Shown one piece after another: positions 25,933 to 34,392 of a stretch of 64,000 bases of DNA. The DNA comes from Dielma sp000508965. GTDB lineage: Bacteria; Bacillota_I; Bacilli_A; Erysipelotrichales; Erysipelotrichaceae. The stretch is taken from NCBI GenBank assembly GCA_000508965.1, contig BAHV02000014.1, positions 79,225-143,224 on the forward strand, read 5' to 3'. The position numbers were made by a program, and so were the translations under genes. The stretch's first letter is position 1; every line of letters begins with the position of its first letter. The notes beneath the pieces are model-generated. The model saw only the letters and a program-made list of their open reading frames with translations. It was not told where the DNA came from and made no database searches.

Positions 25933-27786
25933 TTACATTCCCTGCTTCAGATGCTTCTTCGTCTTGCGGTCTTGGGGTTTAACTAGACGCCTGCCGCCAT
26001 GAATCAAATCACTGCGGTATGGAATCAAGCATTTAGGAGTGCTGCCGACCAGATCGAGGCGCCCCGCTGTTTTCAGTGCCTTGTAGACAAGCTGATAATT
26101 CTGCGGATAGGTAAACTGCATTAATGCCCGCTGCATTGCCTTTTCTTCATAGGTTTTGGCCACATAAACCGGCTGCATAGTTTGTGGATCGAGGCTGGTA
26201 TAATACATACACGTTGCCCGGGTTCCCGGTGTCGGATAAAAATCCTGCACCTGCTGCGGGGTATAATGAATCTTTTTTAAATATTGCGCCAGCTCAATGG
26301 CTGCATTAAGGTCACTGCCCGGATGAGAGCTCATCAGATAAGGAACTAAAAACTGACGTTTATTGTATTTCTTATTAATTTCATGATATTTATCGACAAA
26401 TTTAAGATAGAGCTCCTTGTGCGGCTTCCCCATCTTATCGAGTACCTTCGGTGAAATATGCTCCGGCGCAACTTTAAGCTGACCGGAAATATGATATTGC
26501 ACAAGTTCTTCAAAGAATGTATCATCCTTGTCATACATCAGATAATCATAGCGGATACCGGAGCGGATAAAAACCTTTTTCACCTTCGGCAAGGCTCTTA
26601 GACTGCGCAGAATATCAACATAATCTGTATGATCGACCTTTAGATTCGGACACTTTGGACTCAGACATTCACGATGCACACAAGCACCATATTTAAGCTG
26701 TTTATCACAGGCCGTTCTTGAAAAGTTCGCGGTAGGGCCGCCGACATCATGAATATACCCCTTAAAATTCGGCATTTCAGTGATACTTTTCGCCTCCGCA
26801 AGCAAGCTCTCCTTACTGCGCGTTGAAATGACCCGGCCTTGATGATGGGTAATCGCACAGAAAGCACACGATCCAAAACAGCCGCGGTTGCTGACAAGTG
26901 AAAACTGCACCTCTTCGATAGCAGGGATGTAATGATATTTTGGATGAAAGGTCCGCTCATAAGGCAGTGAATAGGTAAAATCCATTTCCTGCTGGGTTAA
27001 TGGCAGCGGCGGTTTATTCTGTACGACATACCAGCCGTCATATGGCTCAATCAATACATGAGCGGCAATCGCATCAATGTTCTCATGCTGAATCTGGAAG
27101 CTTTTCGCATACATGACCTTATCATTTTTAACTTCATCAAAGGATGGCAGCATAATGGCATCGGGTATCAGAGAAATATCCTTTGTCTTATAGACACAGC
27201 CGCGGATAAAACAGCAATCTTCAGCTTTTAAGCCGCTGTTTAATGCTTCCGCAACCTCAATGATCGTATTCTCACCCATTCCATACATCAACAGATCCGC
27301 TTGGGAATCAATTAAAATTGAACGGCGCACCCTATCATCCCAATAATCATAATGGGCCAATCGGCGCAGAGAAGCTTCAATGCCGCCGACTAAGACAGGA
27401 CTCTGCGGAAACAGCCGTTTCAAAATCTGTGTATAAACAATCGTCGGCCGATCCGGGCGCCGTCCCATAACACCATCATCACTGTAGCTGTCTTTATCAC
27501 GCCGGCGCTTATTCACTGAATAATGATTCACCATCGAATCAATGTTGCCTGCCGAGACTAGAAAACCCAATCGCGGCGTGCCAAACTGTAAAAATTCTTC
27601 ATCATGATGCCAGTCAGGTTGGGCTAAAATGGCACAGCTATAACCATAGGCCTGCAAAGTTCGGGTAATGATTGCGCAGCCAAATGAGGGATGATCCACA
27701 TAAGCATCACCGCAGACATAGACAAAATCCACTTGTTCAAAACCCTGTTCCAGCATTTCTTCACGATTTGTCGGCAAAAAAGTCAT
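25933..27786 (-). CDS. YgiQ family radical SAM protein
   Basis: A 617-residue UPF0313/YgiQ protein. The radical-SAM cysteines are in SNRGCFGSCAFCAITHHQGR, near residue 310. Other family features are the N-terminal DFVYVCGDAYVDHPSFG, VLVGGIEASLRRLAHYDYWDD and the C-terminal QDFYPTPGTRATCMYYT. Family members bind a [4Fe-4S] cluster and SAM, but the reaction is not established. It is a single-gene unit. A strong homology call, with function unknown. Confidence 0.93.
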   Translation of the reverse strand: MTFLPTNREEMLEQGFEQVDFVYVCGDAYVDHPSFGCAIITRTLQAYGYSCAILAQPDWHHDEEFLQFGTPRLGFLVSAGNIDSMVNHYSVNKRRRDKDSYSDDGVMGRRPDRPTIVYTQILKRLFPQSPVLVGGIEASLRRLAHYDYWDDRVRRSILIDSQADLLMYGMGENTIIEVAEALNSGLKAEDCCFIRGCVYKTKDISLIPDAIMLPSFDEVKNDKVMYAKSFQIQHENIDAIAAHVLIEPYDGWYVVQNKPPLPLTQQEMDFTYSLPYERTFHPKYHYIPAIEEVQFSLVSNRGCFGSCAFCAITHHQGRVISTRSKESLLAEAKSITEMPNFKGYIHDVGGPTANFSRTACDKQLKYGACVHRECLSPKCPNLKVDHTDYVDILRSLRALPKVKKVFIRSGIRYDYLMYDKDDTFFEELVQYHISGQLKVAPEHISPKVLDKMGKPHKELYLKFVDKYHEINKKYNKRQFLVPYLMSSHPGSDLNAAIELAQYLKKIHYTPQQVQDFYPTPGTRATCMYYTSLDPQTMQPVYVAKTYEEKAMQRALMQFTYPQNYQLVYKALKTAGRLDLVGSTPKCLIPYRSDLIHGGRRLVKPQDRKTKKHLKQGM

Positions 27787-27840
27787 AATTTCACTTCTCC
27801 TTAATTCATTTAATTATTGTATCATAGAACCGTCCTTGAT

Positions 27841-28385
27841 TCATAGATTTGATTTTTGCTTCGTTAAATGATAGAAATAATCTCTTAATGCCTCACCCTT
27901 AGCATGCAGTTCTTCCACATAGAAATCATCTGCTATGACACCCTTATCTAAAATCAGACAGCGATCCAGTACATTTTCAATTTCATCCAGATCATGAGTC
28001 GCAACCAAAACGATCTCATTTCCCTGTAAGCTGTTAATTAACATTTGAACAGCAATTCCTTTTGACACTACATCAAGATTAGTAAAAGGTTCATCCATCA
28101 AGATCAATTCAGCGCTCTGAGAAAGACCGGCAGCTATTTCAACCTTCAACTGCTGACCGCGGCTCAGCCGTTCAATTTTCTGATTCATTTCAACATCAAA
28201 TAAGCGGCAGCGCTGCTGATAAGTGTCAAAATCAAACTGCGGATAATAATCAAGCAGATAGCGGCCATATTGATAGGGTGTAAAATAAGGGATAAAGGAA
28301 TACTCCTCACTGATATAAGCAAACTTCTCATAATGCTTAGCAACTTCCCATTCATCAAGATCCGCAGATACATCACATGAATCAC
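27841..28385 (-). pseudogene. Remnant of an ABC transporter ATPase (YtrB/EcsA-like), N-terminus deleted
   Basis: From about 28385 one frame reads DLDEWEVAKHYEKFAYISEE then SFIPYFTPYQYGRYLLD, the Q-loop region of a GntR-linked ABC ATPase. The signature LSRGQQLKVEIAAGLS, Walker B LILMDEPFTNLD and switch His (VATHDLDE) follow and are intact. The first third, with Walker A (P-loop), is missing. An ATG at 28188 could give a 115-residue product, but it would not bind nucleotide properly. The 5' part overlaps the permease remnant in another frame, as expected after an internal deletion. Confidence 0.75.
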
Positions 28386-28583
28386 AATAATCGCAATAAA
28401 GGCACCCAGAAAAACAAAATCCAAATGCTTAGCTGCGAACCATGCGCCCATCCCCGGATGATCACTTAGTTTTGTCTGATAAATGCATTGCGCATTAAGC
28501 AGCGCCATTACAGCATAAACAATCAGACATGGTCCCAGCGTTGCATCAAAACGATAAGCCCATGTTTTTATAAAATTTTTCAT
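28185..28583 (-). pseudogene. Truncated ABC permease fused out of frame to the ATPase remnant
   Basis: The first 85 or so codons encode an ABC-2-like membrane segment (KTWAYRFDATLGPCLIVYAV, then FVFLGAFIAIIVIHVMYLRI). After about 28385 the same DNA reads as ATPase in a different frame, so the remaining 45 codons here are out-of-frame read-through. A deletion removed the rest of the permease and the start of the ATPase. It lies directly behind the GntR regulator gene, in the layout of ytr-type operons. Confidence 0.7.
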
Positions 28584-28611
28584 TTTATCCCCCTCTCATT
28601 ACAGGTATCGA

Positions 28612-28986
28612 TTATGTGTGCCAATGCTCATTCAGCAAAGCAATCAGCGTTTCCCGATCAATGCCTACCTCATGACATTGAATCACAAAATCATGCAGCA
28701 TCTGATCCACCAACTCACGGCGGATCTTTGAAAGCAGCTCATCATTAACAATGATCACGCTTTTCACATTGGCAATAGTTTTCAGATAGCCTTCCTCTTC
28801 CATTGTCCGATATGCTTTCTGCACAGTATTGGGATTAATGGAAAGCTGGGCAGCTACTTCACGGCGGCTGGGCAGCTCTTGATAATTAGTGCATTTTCCC
28901 CTCAATATCTTGCGTTTTATATGCAGACAGAGCTGCTGATAAACCGGCAGATCATGGTTCAATCGGATATCAATGAACGGATTCAA
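28612..28986 (-). CDS. GntR family regulator (YtrA subfamily)
   Basis: A 124-residue short GntR regulator with an N-terminal winged helix (PVYQQLCLHIKRKILRGK, LPSRREVAAQLSINPNTVQK AYRTME) and a short helical dimerization tail instead of a large ligand domain. This is the YtrA subfamily, which normally represses a linked ABC transporter operon. A TTG start at 28986 is supported by AGAGGAG 8 bases upstream. The transporter genes behind it are broken. The promoter is overlaid by a perfect inverted repeat, so the gene is probably autoregulated. Confidence 0.87.
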   Translation of the reverse strand: MNPFIDIRLNHDLPVYQQLCLHIKRKILRGKCTNYQELPSRREVAAQLSINPNTVQKAYRTMEEEGYLKTIANVKSVIIVNDELLSKIRRELVDQMLHDFVIQCHEVGIDRETLIALLNEHWHT

Positions 28987-29001
28987 GCGATCATCTCCTC
29001 T

Positions 29002-29036
29002 AAGTGTATTATACCCTTAATACACTTTTGTGTAAA
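29002..29036 (-). promoter_or_regulatory. Promoter with YtrA-type operator
   Basis: On the minus strand TTTACA and TATAAT are separated by 17 bases. Positions 29002-29027 form a perfect inverted repeat, AAGTGTATTA-N6-TAATACACTT, covering the -10. The AGTGTA/TACACT arms match the pattern known for YtrA-type repressors. Confidence 0.8.
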
Positions 29037-29061
29037 GCTAAAGCAGCATGAAATGCTGCTT
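29037..29061 (-). terminator. Terminator of the glycerol-3-phosphate dehydrogenase-type operon
   Basis: On the minus strand AAGCAGCA pairs with TGCTGCTT around 5 bases; the following T run is broken (TAGCTTT), so it may be leaky. Confidence 0.6.
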
Positions 29062-29066
29062 CGTGT

Positions 29067-29441
29067 TTATTTATTACTGATACGAGTGACGGTACGTGAG
29101 GCAATCACATTGACACCGCTTTGACAGATATTTTTAACGAGGATGTCATTGACATGTACCGGCGCCTTAACCCGCAAGCGGTTCAGCACCTGCATCGCTT
29201 CCATCAGCTTACCTTTGGGAATCGGGCCATCCGTAACTACCGGCAGCCTTGTCAGCTCGGCTCTTTCAAGCAGCACCGTCGTTGTCAGTGTCCGTTTTGG
29301 ATTTGTCAGTTCCTCGTGCGCATATTTAATTCCCCGCGGACAATTATTGCCGCTGACACTCAATTTTAATGTCGCATCATCAATATCCAGCTGCAGCTGA
29401 CAGCCCATCGGACATACGATACAAGTCATTTCTTTTTTCAT
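29067..29441 (-). CDS. DUF1667 protein
   Basis: About 124 residues of the DUF1667 family, with CIVCPMGCQL near residue 9 and SGNNCPRGIKYAHEEL near 36, suggesting iron-sulfur or metal binding by four cysteines. The family occurs regularly as the third gene behind GlpA-like and GlpB-like flavoproteins in Firmicutes and may be an electron-transfer subunit. The start at 29441 overlaps the upstream stop (ATGA) and has GAGG 8 bases ahead. This gene closes the operon. Confidence 0.85.
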   Translation of the reverse strand: MKKEMTCIVCPMGCQLQLDIDDATLKLSVSGNNCPRGIKYAHEELTNPKRTLTTTVLLERAELTRLPVVTDGPIPKGKLMEAMQVLNRLRVKAPVHVNDILVKNICQSGVNVIASRTVTRISNK

Positions 29442-30691
29442 TCGCATTCCCTCATTTCAAAGCTCAGACTGGTTGACCCTTTCAGTTCTTTAGCACTGAG
29501 TCTGATAGTTTCCATTTCTGCAGGCAGCACGATTCGCTTGCGGATTCGCCGTAATTCCTCTCCATTTTTAACAATGACTAATTCACAATTTTTCATCGGA
29601 CGGCGTACTCGGAAAGTAAATTCAACTTCCTGGTCAATGTTTTCCACGCGCAGACATTGCGGAACTAATGCAGTGACATTACTTAAAGCGATGCAGTCCA
29701 CCGCCGCGCCCTCATGCAGTTGATTTTTCAGATACCGAGCCACAAAACGTCCGCACAATTCAGCTTCACGGCTGACAAAATCCACCAAATCATGCACATG
29801 CAAAGCGTTGCCGCAGACAAAGAAACCCGGCAGATTTGTTTCATAGCTCTCATTGACACGCGCACTCTTCGTGGCTGGATCTTGAATAATCGGCAAGTCA
29901 TCGAATAAACGCAGTTCAGGGATAAGACCGACCGACAGCAGCAGACAGTCACATTCAACTTCCCACTCACTGCCGGCGATCGGTTTCAGATGTTCATCAA
30001 CCTTCGCCAGCACAATCTTTTCAAGCCGGTTTCGTCCGATGGTTTTTACGACTGTCGTGCTCAGATATAATGGAATATTAAAATCCTCAAGACATTGGAC
30101 AATATTTCTTTTTAAACCATTTGAATAAGGCATAATTTCCGCCACACCATGGACGGCTGCCCCTTCTAAGGTCATTCGGCGTGCCATAATCAGACCTATA
30201 TCACCGCTGCCTAAAATAAAAACATCCTTGCCTGGCAAATAGCCATCAAGATTCAAATAATGCTGGGCAGTGCCGGCACTCATGATGCCGCAGCAGCGAT
30301 CACCGGGAATTGAGATTGAACCGCGTGAGCGTTCACGGCAGCCCGTAGCCATGACGACCGCTTTTGCCTGAAGCTTTATATACCCTTCTTTTTTACTTAA
30401 AATCATGGCGGTTTTTGTTTCATCCAAGGACAAAACTGTCGCCTGAGAATAAACGGTAATACTGATTCGCTTTAAAAGATCAATGTATCGCTGTGCATAC
30501 TGCGGTCCGGTCAGCTCGGCTTTAAAAACCTGAAGCCCGAAACCGTTATGAATGCACTGATTTAATACTCCGCCCAGCGTATTGTCGCGCTCGACAATTA
30601 CAACATCATGAATTCCCTGCTGATAAAGCGATAACGCACACGCCAGCGCCGCTGAGCCGCCGCCGATGATCAGACAATCACAAGTTTTCAT
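29438..30691 (-). CDS. FAD/NAD(P)-binding oxidoreductase (GlpB-like subunit)
   Basis: A 417-residue flavoprotein with the FAD-binding CLIIGGGSAALACALSLY at residues 6-23, the ATG motif AVVMATGCRER, and a second Rossmann motif IFILGSGDIGLIMARR-like near residue 160 for NAD(P)H. It belongs to the group found between glycerol-3-phosphate dehydrogenase-type and DUF1667 genes. It probably passes electrons from the GlpA-like subunit to a carrier. It overlaps the GlpA-like gene by one base and the DUF1667 gene by 4 bases. Confidence 0.85.
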   Translation of the reverse strand: MKTCDCLIIGGGSAALACALSLYQQGIHDVVIVERDNTLGGVLNQCIHNGFGLQVFKAELTGPQYAQRYIDLLKRISITVYSQATVLSLDETKTAMILSKKEGYIKLQAKAVVMATGCRERSRGSISIPGDRCCGIMSAGTAQHYLNLDGYLPGKDVFILGSGDIGLIMARRMTLEGAAVHGVAEIMPYSNGLKRNIVQCLEDFNIPLYLSTTVVKTIGRNRLEKIVLAKVDEHLKPIAGSEWEVECDCLLLSVGLIPELRLFDDLPIIQDPATKSARVNESYETNLPGFFVCGNALHVHDLVDFVSREAELCGRFVARYLKNQLHEGAAVDCIALSNVTALVPQCLRVENIDQEVEFTFRVRRPMKNCELVIVKNGEELRRIRKRIVLPAEMETIRLSAKELKGSTSLSFEMRECE

Positions 30692-32121
30692 CAGCGTTCC
30701 CCCTTTGTCATTTTATATAAGATATGTGAACCCTTTTGATTATAGTCAACCTCCTCCATCGGTTTCTTTAATGTTTCCGACAGCAGTTTTACAACCAGCG
30801 GTTCACAAAAGCCGCCCTGACAATCCCCCATGCCCGGACGTACCCGTTTCTTAACGCCAACCACACTGCGGGCACCGCAGCTGCGTTTAATACAATCAAT
30901 AATTTCCTGAGCTGATACTTGTTCACAGCGGCATATGATTTCACCATAGCGCGGATTATGAGCAATATACTGCTTCTTCTCTTCTTCACTGCATTCTGAC
31001 AGCACGACATTTTTCTGACGATGCTTCAAAATCGAACGCGGCTGTAAATCAAATGACGGCAGCACAAACTCCTTCATCACCTTTTCAGCAATCGCCGGTG
31101 CGCTCGCCAAACCCGGTGAATCGATGCCTGCCACATCAATAAAATGCGGACAGCTTTCTTCAATAATAAAATCATCCTCTGCCGTCGTCGGCCGATTACC
31201 GCTGAAACTGTGAATGATTTCAGAGGCCGGCACCTCATCCAGCAGCTCGCTTGTTTTTTCCAATACCTCAGCCAAGCCCATCGAGGTGGTGGCAACATCA
31301 GCACAATCATCATGCACCGCTGCATTAGGACCTAACAGAATATTGCCGTGAACCGTAGGCACTGCCAGCACGCCCTTGCCTTTGACCGTCGGCACCGGAT
31401 AAAGCACATGCTTCACCAGCTCATGACAGCGTTTGCTTAAGACAAAATATTCACCCTTTTTAGGATTGATTTTAAACCGTGCCTGCCCATTCACCATCGC
31501 ACTGACACGATCCGCATACAAGCCAGCACAGTTAATCACCATCCGTGTTTTAATTTTTTGTGTCGCTGACTCTACCTCATAGCCATCAGCAAGCTTTGTG
31601 ATCGCTTTAACCTCTTCATTCAGCAATAACTGCGTTCCATTGCCCATCGCTGTTTCCATCGCCGCAATGGCAATCTTCCAAGGTGTGACAATCGCTGTTG
31701 ACTCACAAAATAAGGCCTGAACGACCCGCTTTGACAAATGACTTTCCATCGCTCTTGCTTCATCCCCATCAATCAATGAAACCGCGATGCCTCTTTGATC
31801 CGCACGCGCCTTTAATTCAGCCAATGCGGCGCACTGATCATCATTCATTGCCACAACTAAACTGCCGACCTGCTTATAGTCAACCTTTAATTCCTTGCAT
31901 AAAGTTGGATAAAGCTGCGCCCCCCGTAAATTCATCGCCGCTTTTAATGTATTATCACGCGGATCATAGCCGGCATGAATGATGGCGCTGTTGGCCATAC
32001 TCGTACTGTTTGCCACATCATTTTCCTTCTCAACCAAGGTTACATTACAATTATATCTCGAACAGGCATAAGCAATCAGGGTTCCGATAACGCCGCCGCC
32101 AATAATGACAATATCTTCCAT
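30691..32121 (-). CDS. glpA: Glycerol-3-phosphate dehydrogenase-type flavoprotein with BFD [2Fe-2S] domain
   Basis: About 476 residues. An N-terminal DAO-type FAD domain begins with DIVIIGGGVIGTLIAYACSR. The C-terminal BFD-like domain has CRCEQVS and GMGDCQGGFCEP, which bind a [2Fe-2S] cluster. This is the layout of anaerobic glycerol-3-phosphate dehydrogenase GlpA and relatives, which oxidize glycerol-3-P to dihydroxyacetone-P. Other 2-hydroxy substrates are possible. The start at 32121 follows TGGAGG; upstream in-frame codons overlap a leader hairpin. Regulation by CcpA is indicated by the cre site in the promoter. Confidence 0.85.
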   Translation of the reverse strand: MEDIVIIGGGVIGTLIAYACSRYNCNVTLVEKENDVANSTSMANSAIIHAGYDPRDNTLKAAMNLRGAQLYPTLCKELKVDYKQVGSLVVAMNDDQCAALAELKARADQRGIAVSLIDGDEARAMESHLSKRVVQALFCESTAIVTPWKIAIAAMETAMGNGTQLLLNEEVKAITKLADGYEVESATQKIKTRMVINCAGLYADRVSAMVNGQARFKINPKKGEYFVLSKRCHELVKHVLYPVPTVKGKGVLAVPTVHGNILLGPNAAVHDDCADVATTSMGLAEVLEKTSELLDEVPASEIIHSFSGNRPTTAEDDFIIEESCPHFIDVAGIDSPGLASAPAIAEKVMKEFVLPSFDLQPRSILKHRQKNVVLSECSEEEKKQYIAHNPRYGEIICRCEQVSAQEIIDCIKRSCGARSVVGVKKRVRPGMGDCQGGFCEPLVVKLLSETLKKPMEEVDYNQKGSHILYKMTKGER

Positions 32122-32138
32122 AAGTCCTCCATAACCGA

Positions 32139-32160
32139 AAAAGCACCCATAAGTGCTTTT
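32139..32160 (-). promoter_or_regulatory. Hairpin in the glpA leader, possible attenuator
   Basis: On the minus strand AAAAGCAC pairs with GTGCTTTT around TTATGG, followed by T and then the ribosome binding site. It lies between the promoter and the glpA start. It resembles a small terminator and could be an antitermination target, as known for GlpP-controlled glpD leaders, but no GlpP gene is in the window. Confidence 0.4.
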
Positions 32161-32193
32161 ATGCAAACAAGCTGCTCGTGTTTTCTATCTATG

Positions 32194-32222
32194 ATTATAT
32201 CATTGAAAGCGTTTGCATTCAA
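32194..32222 (-). promoter_or_regulatory. Promoter of the glpA operon with an embedded cre site
   Basis: On the minus strand TTGAAT and TATAAT are separated by 17 bases. The spacer contains TGCAAACGCTTTCA (32204-32217), one mismatch from the CcpA cre consensus TGWAANCGNTNWCA. Carbon catabolite repression is predicted. Confidence 0.8.
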
Positions 32223-32411
32223 CAAGCACAACCAAAAGTTTTAAGCAGTTTCAGATATGTGAAAAACTATTGTCAAACCCTAAAAACACACAAATCATAA
32301 CAGAATCTGTTGATAATGCAGGTTATGTTACCTTCAATTACCATATATTTCCATAACTGATTTTATAATCATAAACTGTCTTCTTAGAATAAGTTTTTGT
32401 AGATTAAACAT

Positions 32412-32439
32412 AAAAAAAACCGGAAACATTTGTCTCCGG
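32412..32439 (-). terminator. Terminator of the tRNA-Ile gene
   Basis: On the minus strand CCGGAGAC pairs with GTTTCCGG (one G-T pair) and is followed by eight T's, 13 bases past the tRNA. Confidence 0.8.
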
Positions 32440-32452
32440 CGATAAATTAATC

Positions 32453-32529
<77 letters not shown>

Positions 32530-32642
32530 ACTTGTTAGTGCCTATATATAATACCATAAAGCATTTTAGCTTGCAAGATAAACATTACAAAAAAATTGTT
32601 CATGTCAGGCATTTTCTTTCCTCATGGTTTTTAGGCGTTGTC

Positions 32643-32672
32643 TTGGTTTAAACCTTTAAGTCATGGTATAAT
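32643..32672 (+). promoter_or_regulatory. Promoter of the peroxiredoxin gene
   Basis: TTGGTT and TATAAT with 18 bases between them, and TGG just before the -10 giving an extended -10 element. Confidence 0.65.
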
Positions 32673-32693
32673 AGCTACCATAGGAGGTACATT

Positions 32694-33152
32694 ATGTTAC
32701 AAATCAATACAAAAGCACCTGATTTTGCACTCGCTGATCAGCATGGCAACATTGTTCATCTCAGTGATTTTCTAGGCAAAAAGGTTGTTCTCTATTTCTA
32801 TCCTAAAGATAATACACCCGGCTGCACCAAACAAGCCTGTGCGTTTAAAAGCATGTATGAGGCGTTCCGCAGCAAGGATATTGAAGTAATCGGGATCAGT
32901 AAGGATTCCGCTGCCTCACATAAGAAATTCATTGAGAAATATGAACTTCCCTTTATCCTTTTAAGTGATCCGCAGACAAATATCCTTCAGGAATATGAAG
33001 TATGGAAGAAGAAAAAGCTGGCTGGTCATGAATATATGGGCATTGTCCGTTCTACTTATATCATTGATGAAGAAGGCAAGATTCTGCATACGATGGAAAA
33101 GGTCAATCCAGAAAAAAATCCGCTTGAAGTAGCGGCGGTTCTGAATGTATGA
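32694..33152 (+). CDS. bcp: Thioredoxin-dependent thiol peroxidase (Bcp/PrxQ type)
   Basis: A 152-residue peroxiredoxin of the Bcp/PrxQ family that reduces hydrogen peroxide and organic peroxides with electrons from thioredoxin. The active-site segment is FYPKDNTPGCTKQACAFK, with the peroxidatic Cys near residue 44 and the resolving Cys five residues later. VIGISKDSAASHKKF and the C-terminal ILHTMEKVNPEKNP are also typical. Its ATG follows AGGAGGTACATT. Its stop overlaps the start of the next gene (ATGA). Confidence 0.94.
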   Translation: MLQINTKAPDFALADQHGNIVHLSDFLGKKVVLYFYPKDNTPGCTKQACAFKSMYEAFRSKDIEVIGISKDSAASHKKFIEKYELPFILLSDPQTNILQEYEVWKKKKLAGHEYMGIVRSTYIIDEEGKILHTMEKVNPEKNPLEVAAVLNV

Positions 33153-33712
33153 AAATAGAATTAACCGTATCCAGCTTTGCCGGCTGTTATGAAGGTGCAG
33201 AATTAAAAGATACCCAAACTTGGCAGGCCGCTCTGATTGAGGTCTTAAAAGAAAATGAAATCATGATTGATGGCTGGCAGGAGGATAGTTCAGCCTTTGC
33301 CGTCAAAGAAATCGATGAAGAATGTCTGGCTGCCCTCGCCCTTTGCGCCGCTTATACGGAAGCGAAGAAGCCGCTGCCCGCTAAATTAAAGAGTGTTTGG
33401 GATGAGGATAAGATTTATAGTAAAGCAGCCAACAGCAATGATTCAAAATATAAGCAGCTGCTGCGCAGTGTTGATATCTTCCTGCCCGGTAATTTTCCTT
33501 ATAATTTTGAATTTGCTGATATAAATGAAGAAGTGATGCTTTTTGGCAGTCTTGATGAATTGATTGATCAATGCCTGCGTCTGAAACGTACTGCATTTAA
33601 GGATGAAACATCTGTGAATCAAGTAAGTAAAATGGCGCTTGAGGCTTTAAATCTTTACTTGGAAATGGCTCAGCTGGCAAAAACCAGTCAACTGCCCCTA
33701 TTTATTAATTAA
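33149..33712 (+). CDS. Conserved hypothetical cytoplasmic protein coupled to bcp
   Basis: 187 residues without signal peptide or membrane segments. It is acidic and mixed alpha/beta, with two short cysteine-containing parts (SSFAGCYEGAE; DEECLAALALCAAYTEAKK) and a helical C-terminus (MALEALNLYLEMAQLAKTS). The family was not recognised. Its ATG overlaps the bcp stop by 4 bases, so the two proteins are probably made together, and a role linked to oxidative stress is possible. A terminator follows directly. Confidence 0.6.
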   Translation: MKIELTVSSFAGCYEGAELKDTQTWQAALIEVLKENEIMIDGWQEDSSAFAVKEIDEECLAALALCAAYTEAKKPLPAKLKSVWDEDKIYSKAANSNDSKYKQLLRSVDIFLPGNFPYNFEFADINEEVMLFGSLDELIDQCLRLKRTAFKDETSVNQVSKMALEALNLYLEMAQLAKTSQLPLFIN

Positions 33713-33736
33713 AGCTGGTCACCGCCAGCTTTTTTC
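33711..33736 (+). terminator. Terminator of the bcp operon
   Basis: AAAGCTGG pairs with CCAGCTTT around 6 bases and is followed by TTTT; the hairpin starts within the stop codon. Confidence 0.8.
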
Positions 33737-33738
33737 AT

Positions 33739-33763
33739 CTAAAAAACCGATCTGAGATCGGTT
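33739..33763 (-). terminator. Terminator of the HD-domain gene
   Basis: On the minus strand AACCGATC pairs with GATCGGTT around TCA and is followed by TTTT. It faces the terminator at 33711-33736. Confidence 0.8.
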
Positions 33764-34310
33764 ATCCTAAATGTATAAAAGATATAAAAGAAGCGAGATA
33801 CATTACTGCCGCTGACTTTCTTACAAGTGATGAAGATTGATGAATACATTCTAATGTCGCACAATACTTATCCATGCCGGTAATTACCCAGCCCTCTTTA
33901 TAGCGAGGCGCTTTTAAAGTCATCGGCCACATATGCTTAACGATGCAGTCAGCCATCAAAGGTGTTACATCAGCGATTTTCCGTGCGTTTTCAAGCGCTA
34001 CCCGCGGATGCAGAGCCGGATGCCAGCCTTCATGTGTCTTTTCACGCCAATCATAGTGAAACAGATCATGCAGCAAAGCCGCCCTTGTAGCCTCTTTTGT
34101 ATGCCAGTTAAATTTACGGCAAATCAAAAAAGTATAATAAGCAACATTCAAAGAATGCTGAAGTCTTGTTGTATTTAAATGCTGTGAAAACTCATCAAGC
34201 TGCTGTACTTCATTCATTGTAAGCAGGTCACTTAATATTTCATTAAACTCCCTGATTTTTGGATTTGTAATGTCATTCAAGTCTAATCTAGAATAAATCG
34301 CTTTTTCCAA
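33762..34310 (-). CDS. HD-domain phosphohydrolase
   Basis: About 182 residues. HD-type metal-binding residues are seen in RLQHSLNVAYYTF (His), ALLHDLFHYDW (HD pair) near residue 83, and IVKHMWPMTLKAPRYKEGW (His plus the following conserved region). This resembles the small uncharacterized HD family of Firmicutes, which may hydrolyse a nucleotide or other phosphoester. A TTG start at 34310 is chosen because AGAGG lies 8 bases upstream; an in-frame GTG at 34319 sits within that site. It is a single gene. Confidence 0.8.
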   Translation of the reverse strand: MEKAIYSRLDLNDITNPKIREFNEILSDLLTMNEVQQLDEFSQHLNTTRLQHSLNVAYYTFLICRKFNWHTKEATRAALLHDLFHYDWREKTHEGWHPALHPRVALENARKIADVTPLMADCIVKHMWPMTLKAPRYKEGWVITGMDKYCATLECIHQSSSLVRKSAAVMYLASFISFIHLG

Positions 34311-34345
34311 TCTCTTCACCTCTATTTACTAGAATAACATACTGA

Positions 34346-34366
34346 AAATAAAAGTCAATTGACTTT
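34346..34366 (-). terminator. Probable terminator of the small DMT-type gene
   Basis: On the minus strand AAAGTC-AATT-GACTTT is followed by TATTTT. The 16-base sequence 34351-34366 is a perfect palindrome, so an operator role cannot be excluded. Confidence 0.5.
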
Positions 34367-34392
34367 ATCTGAAATCTTTGTGAAGTTTTTGC

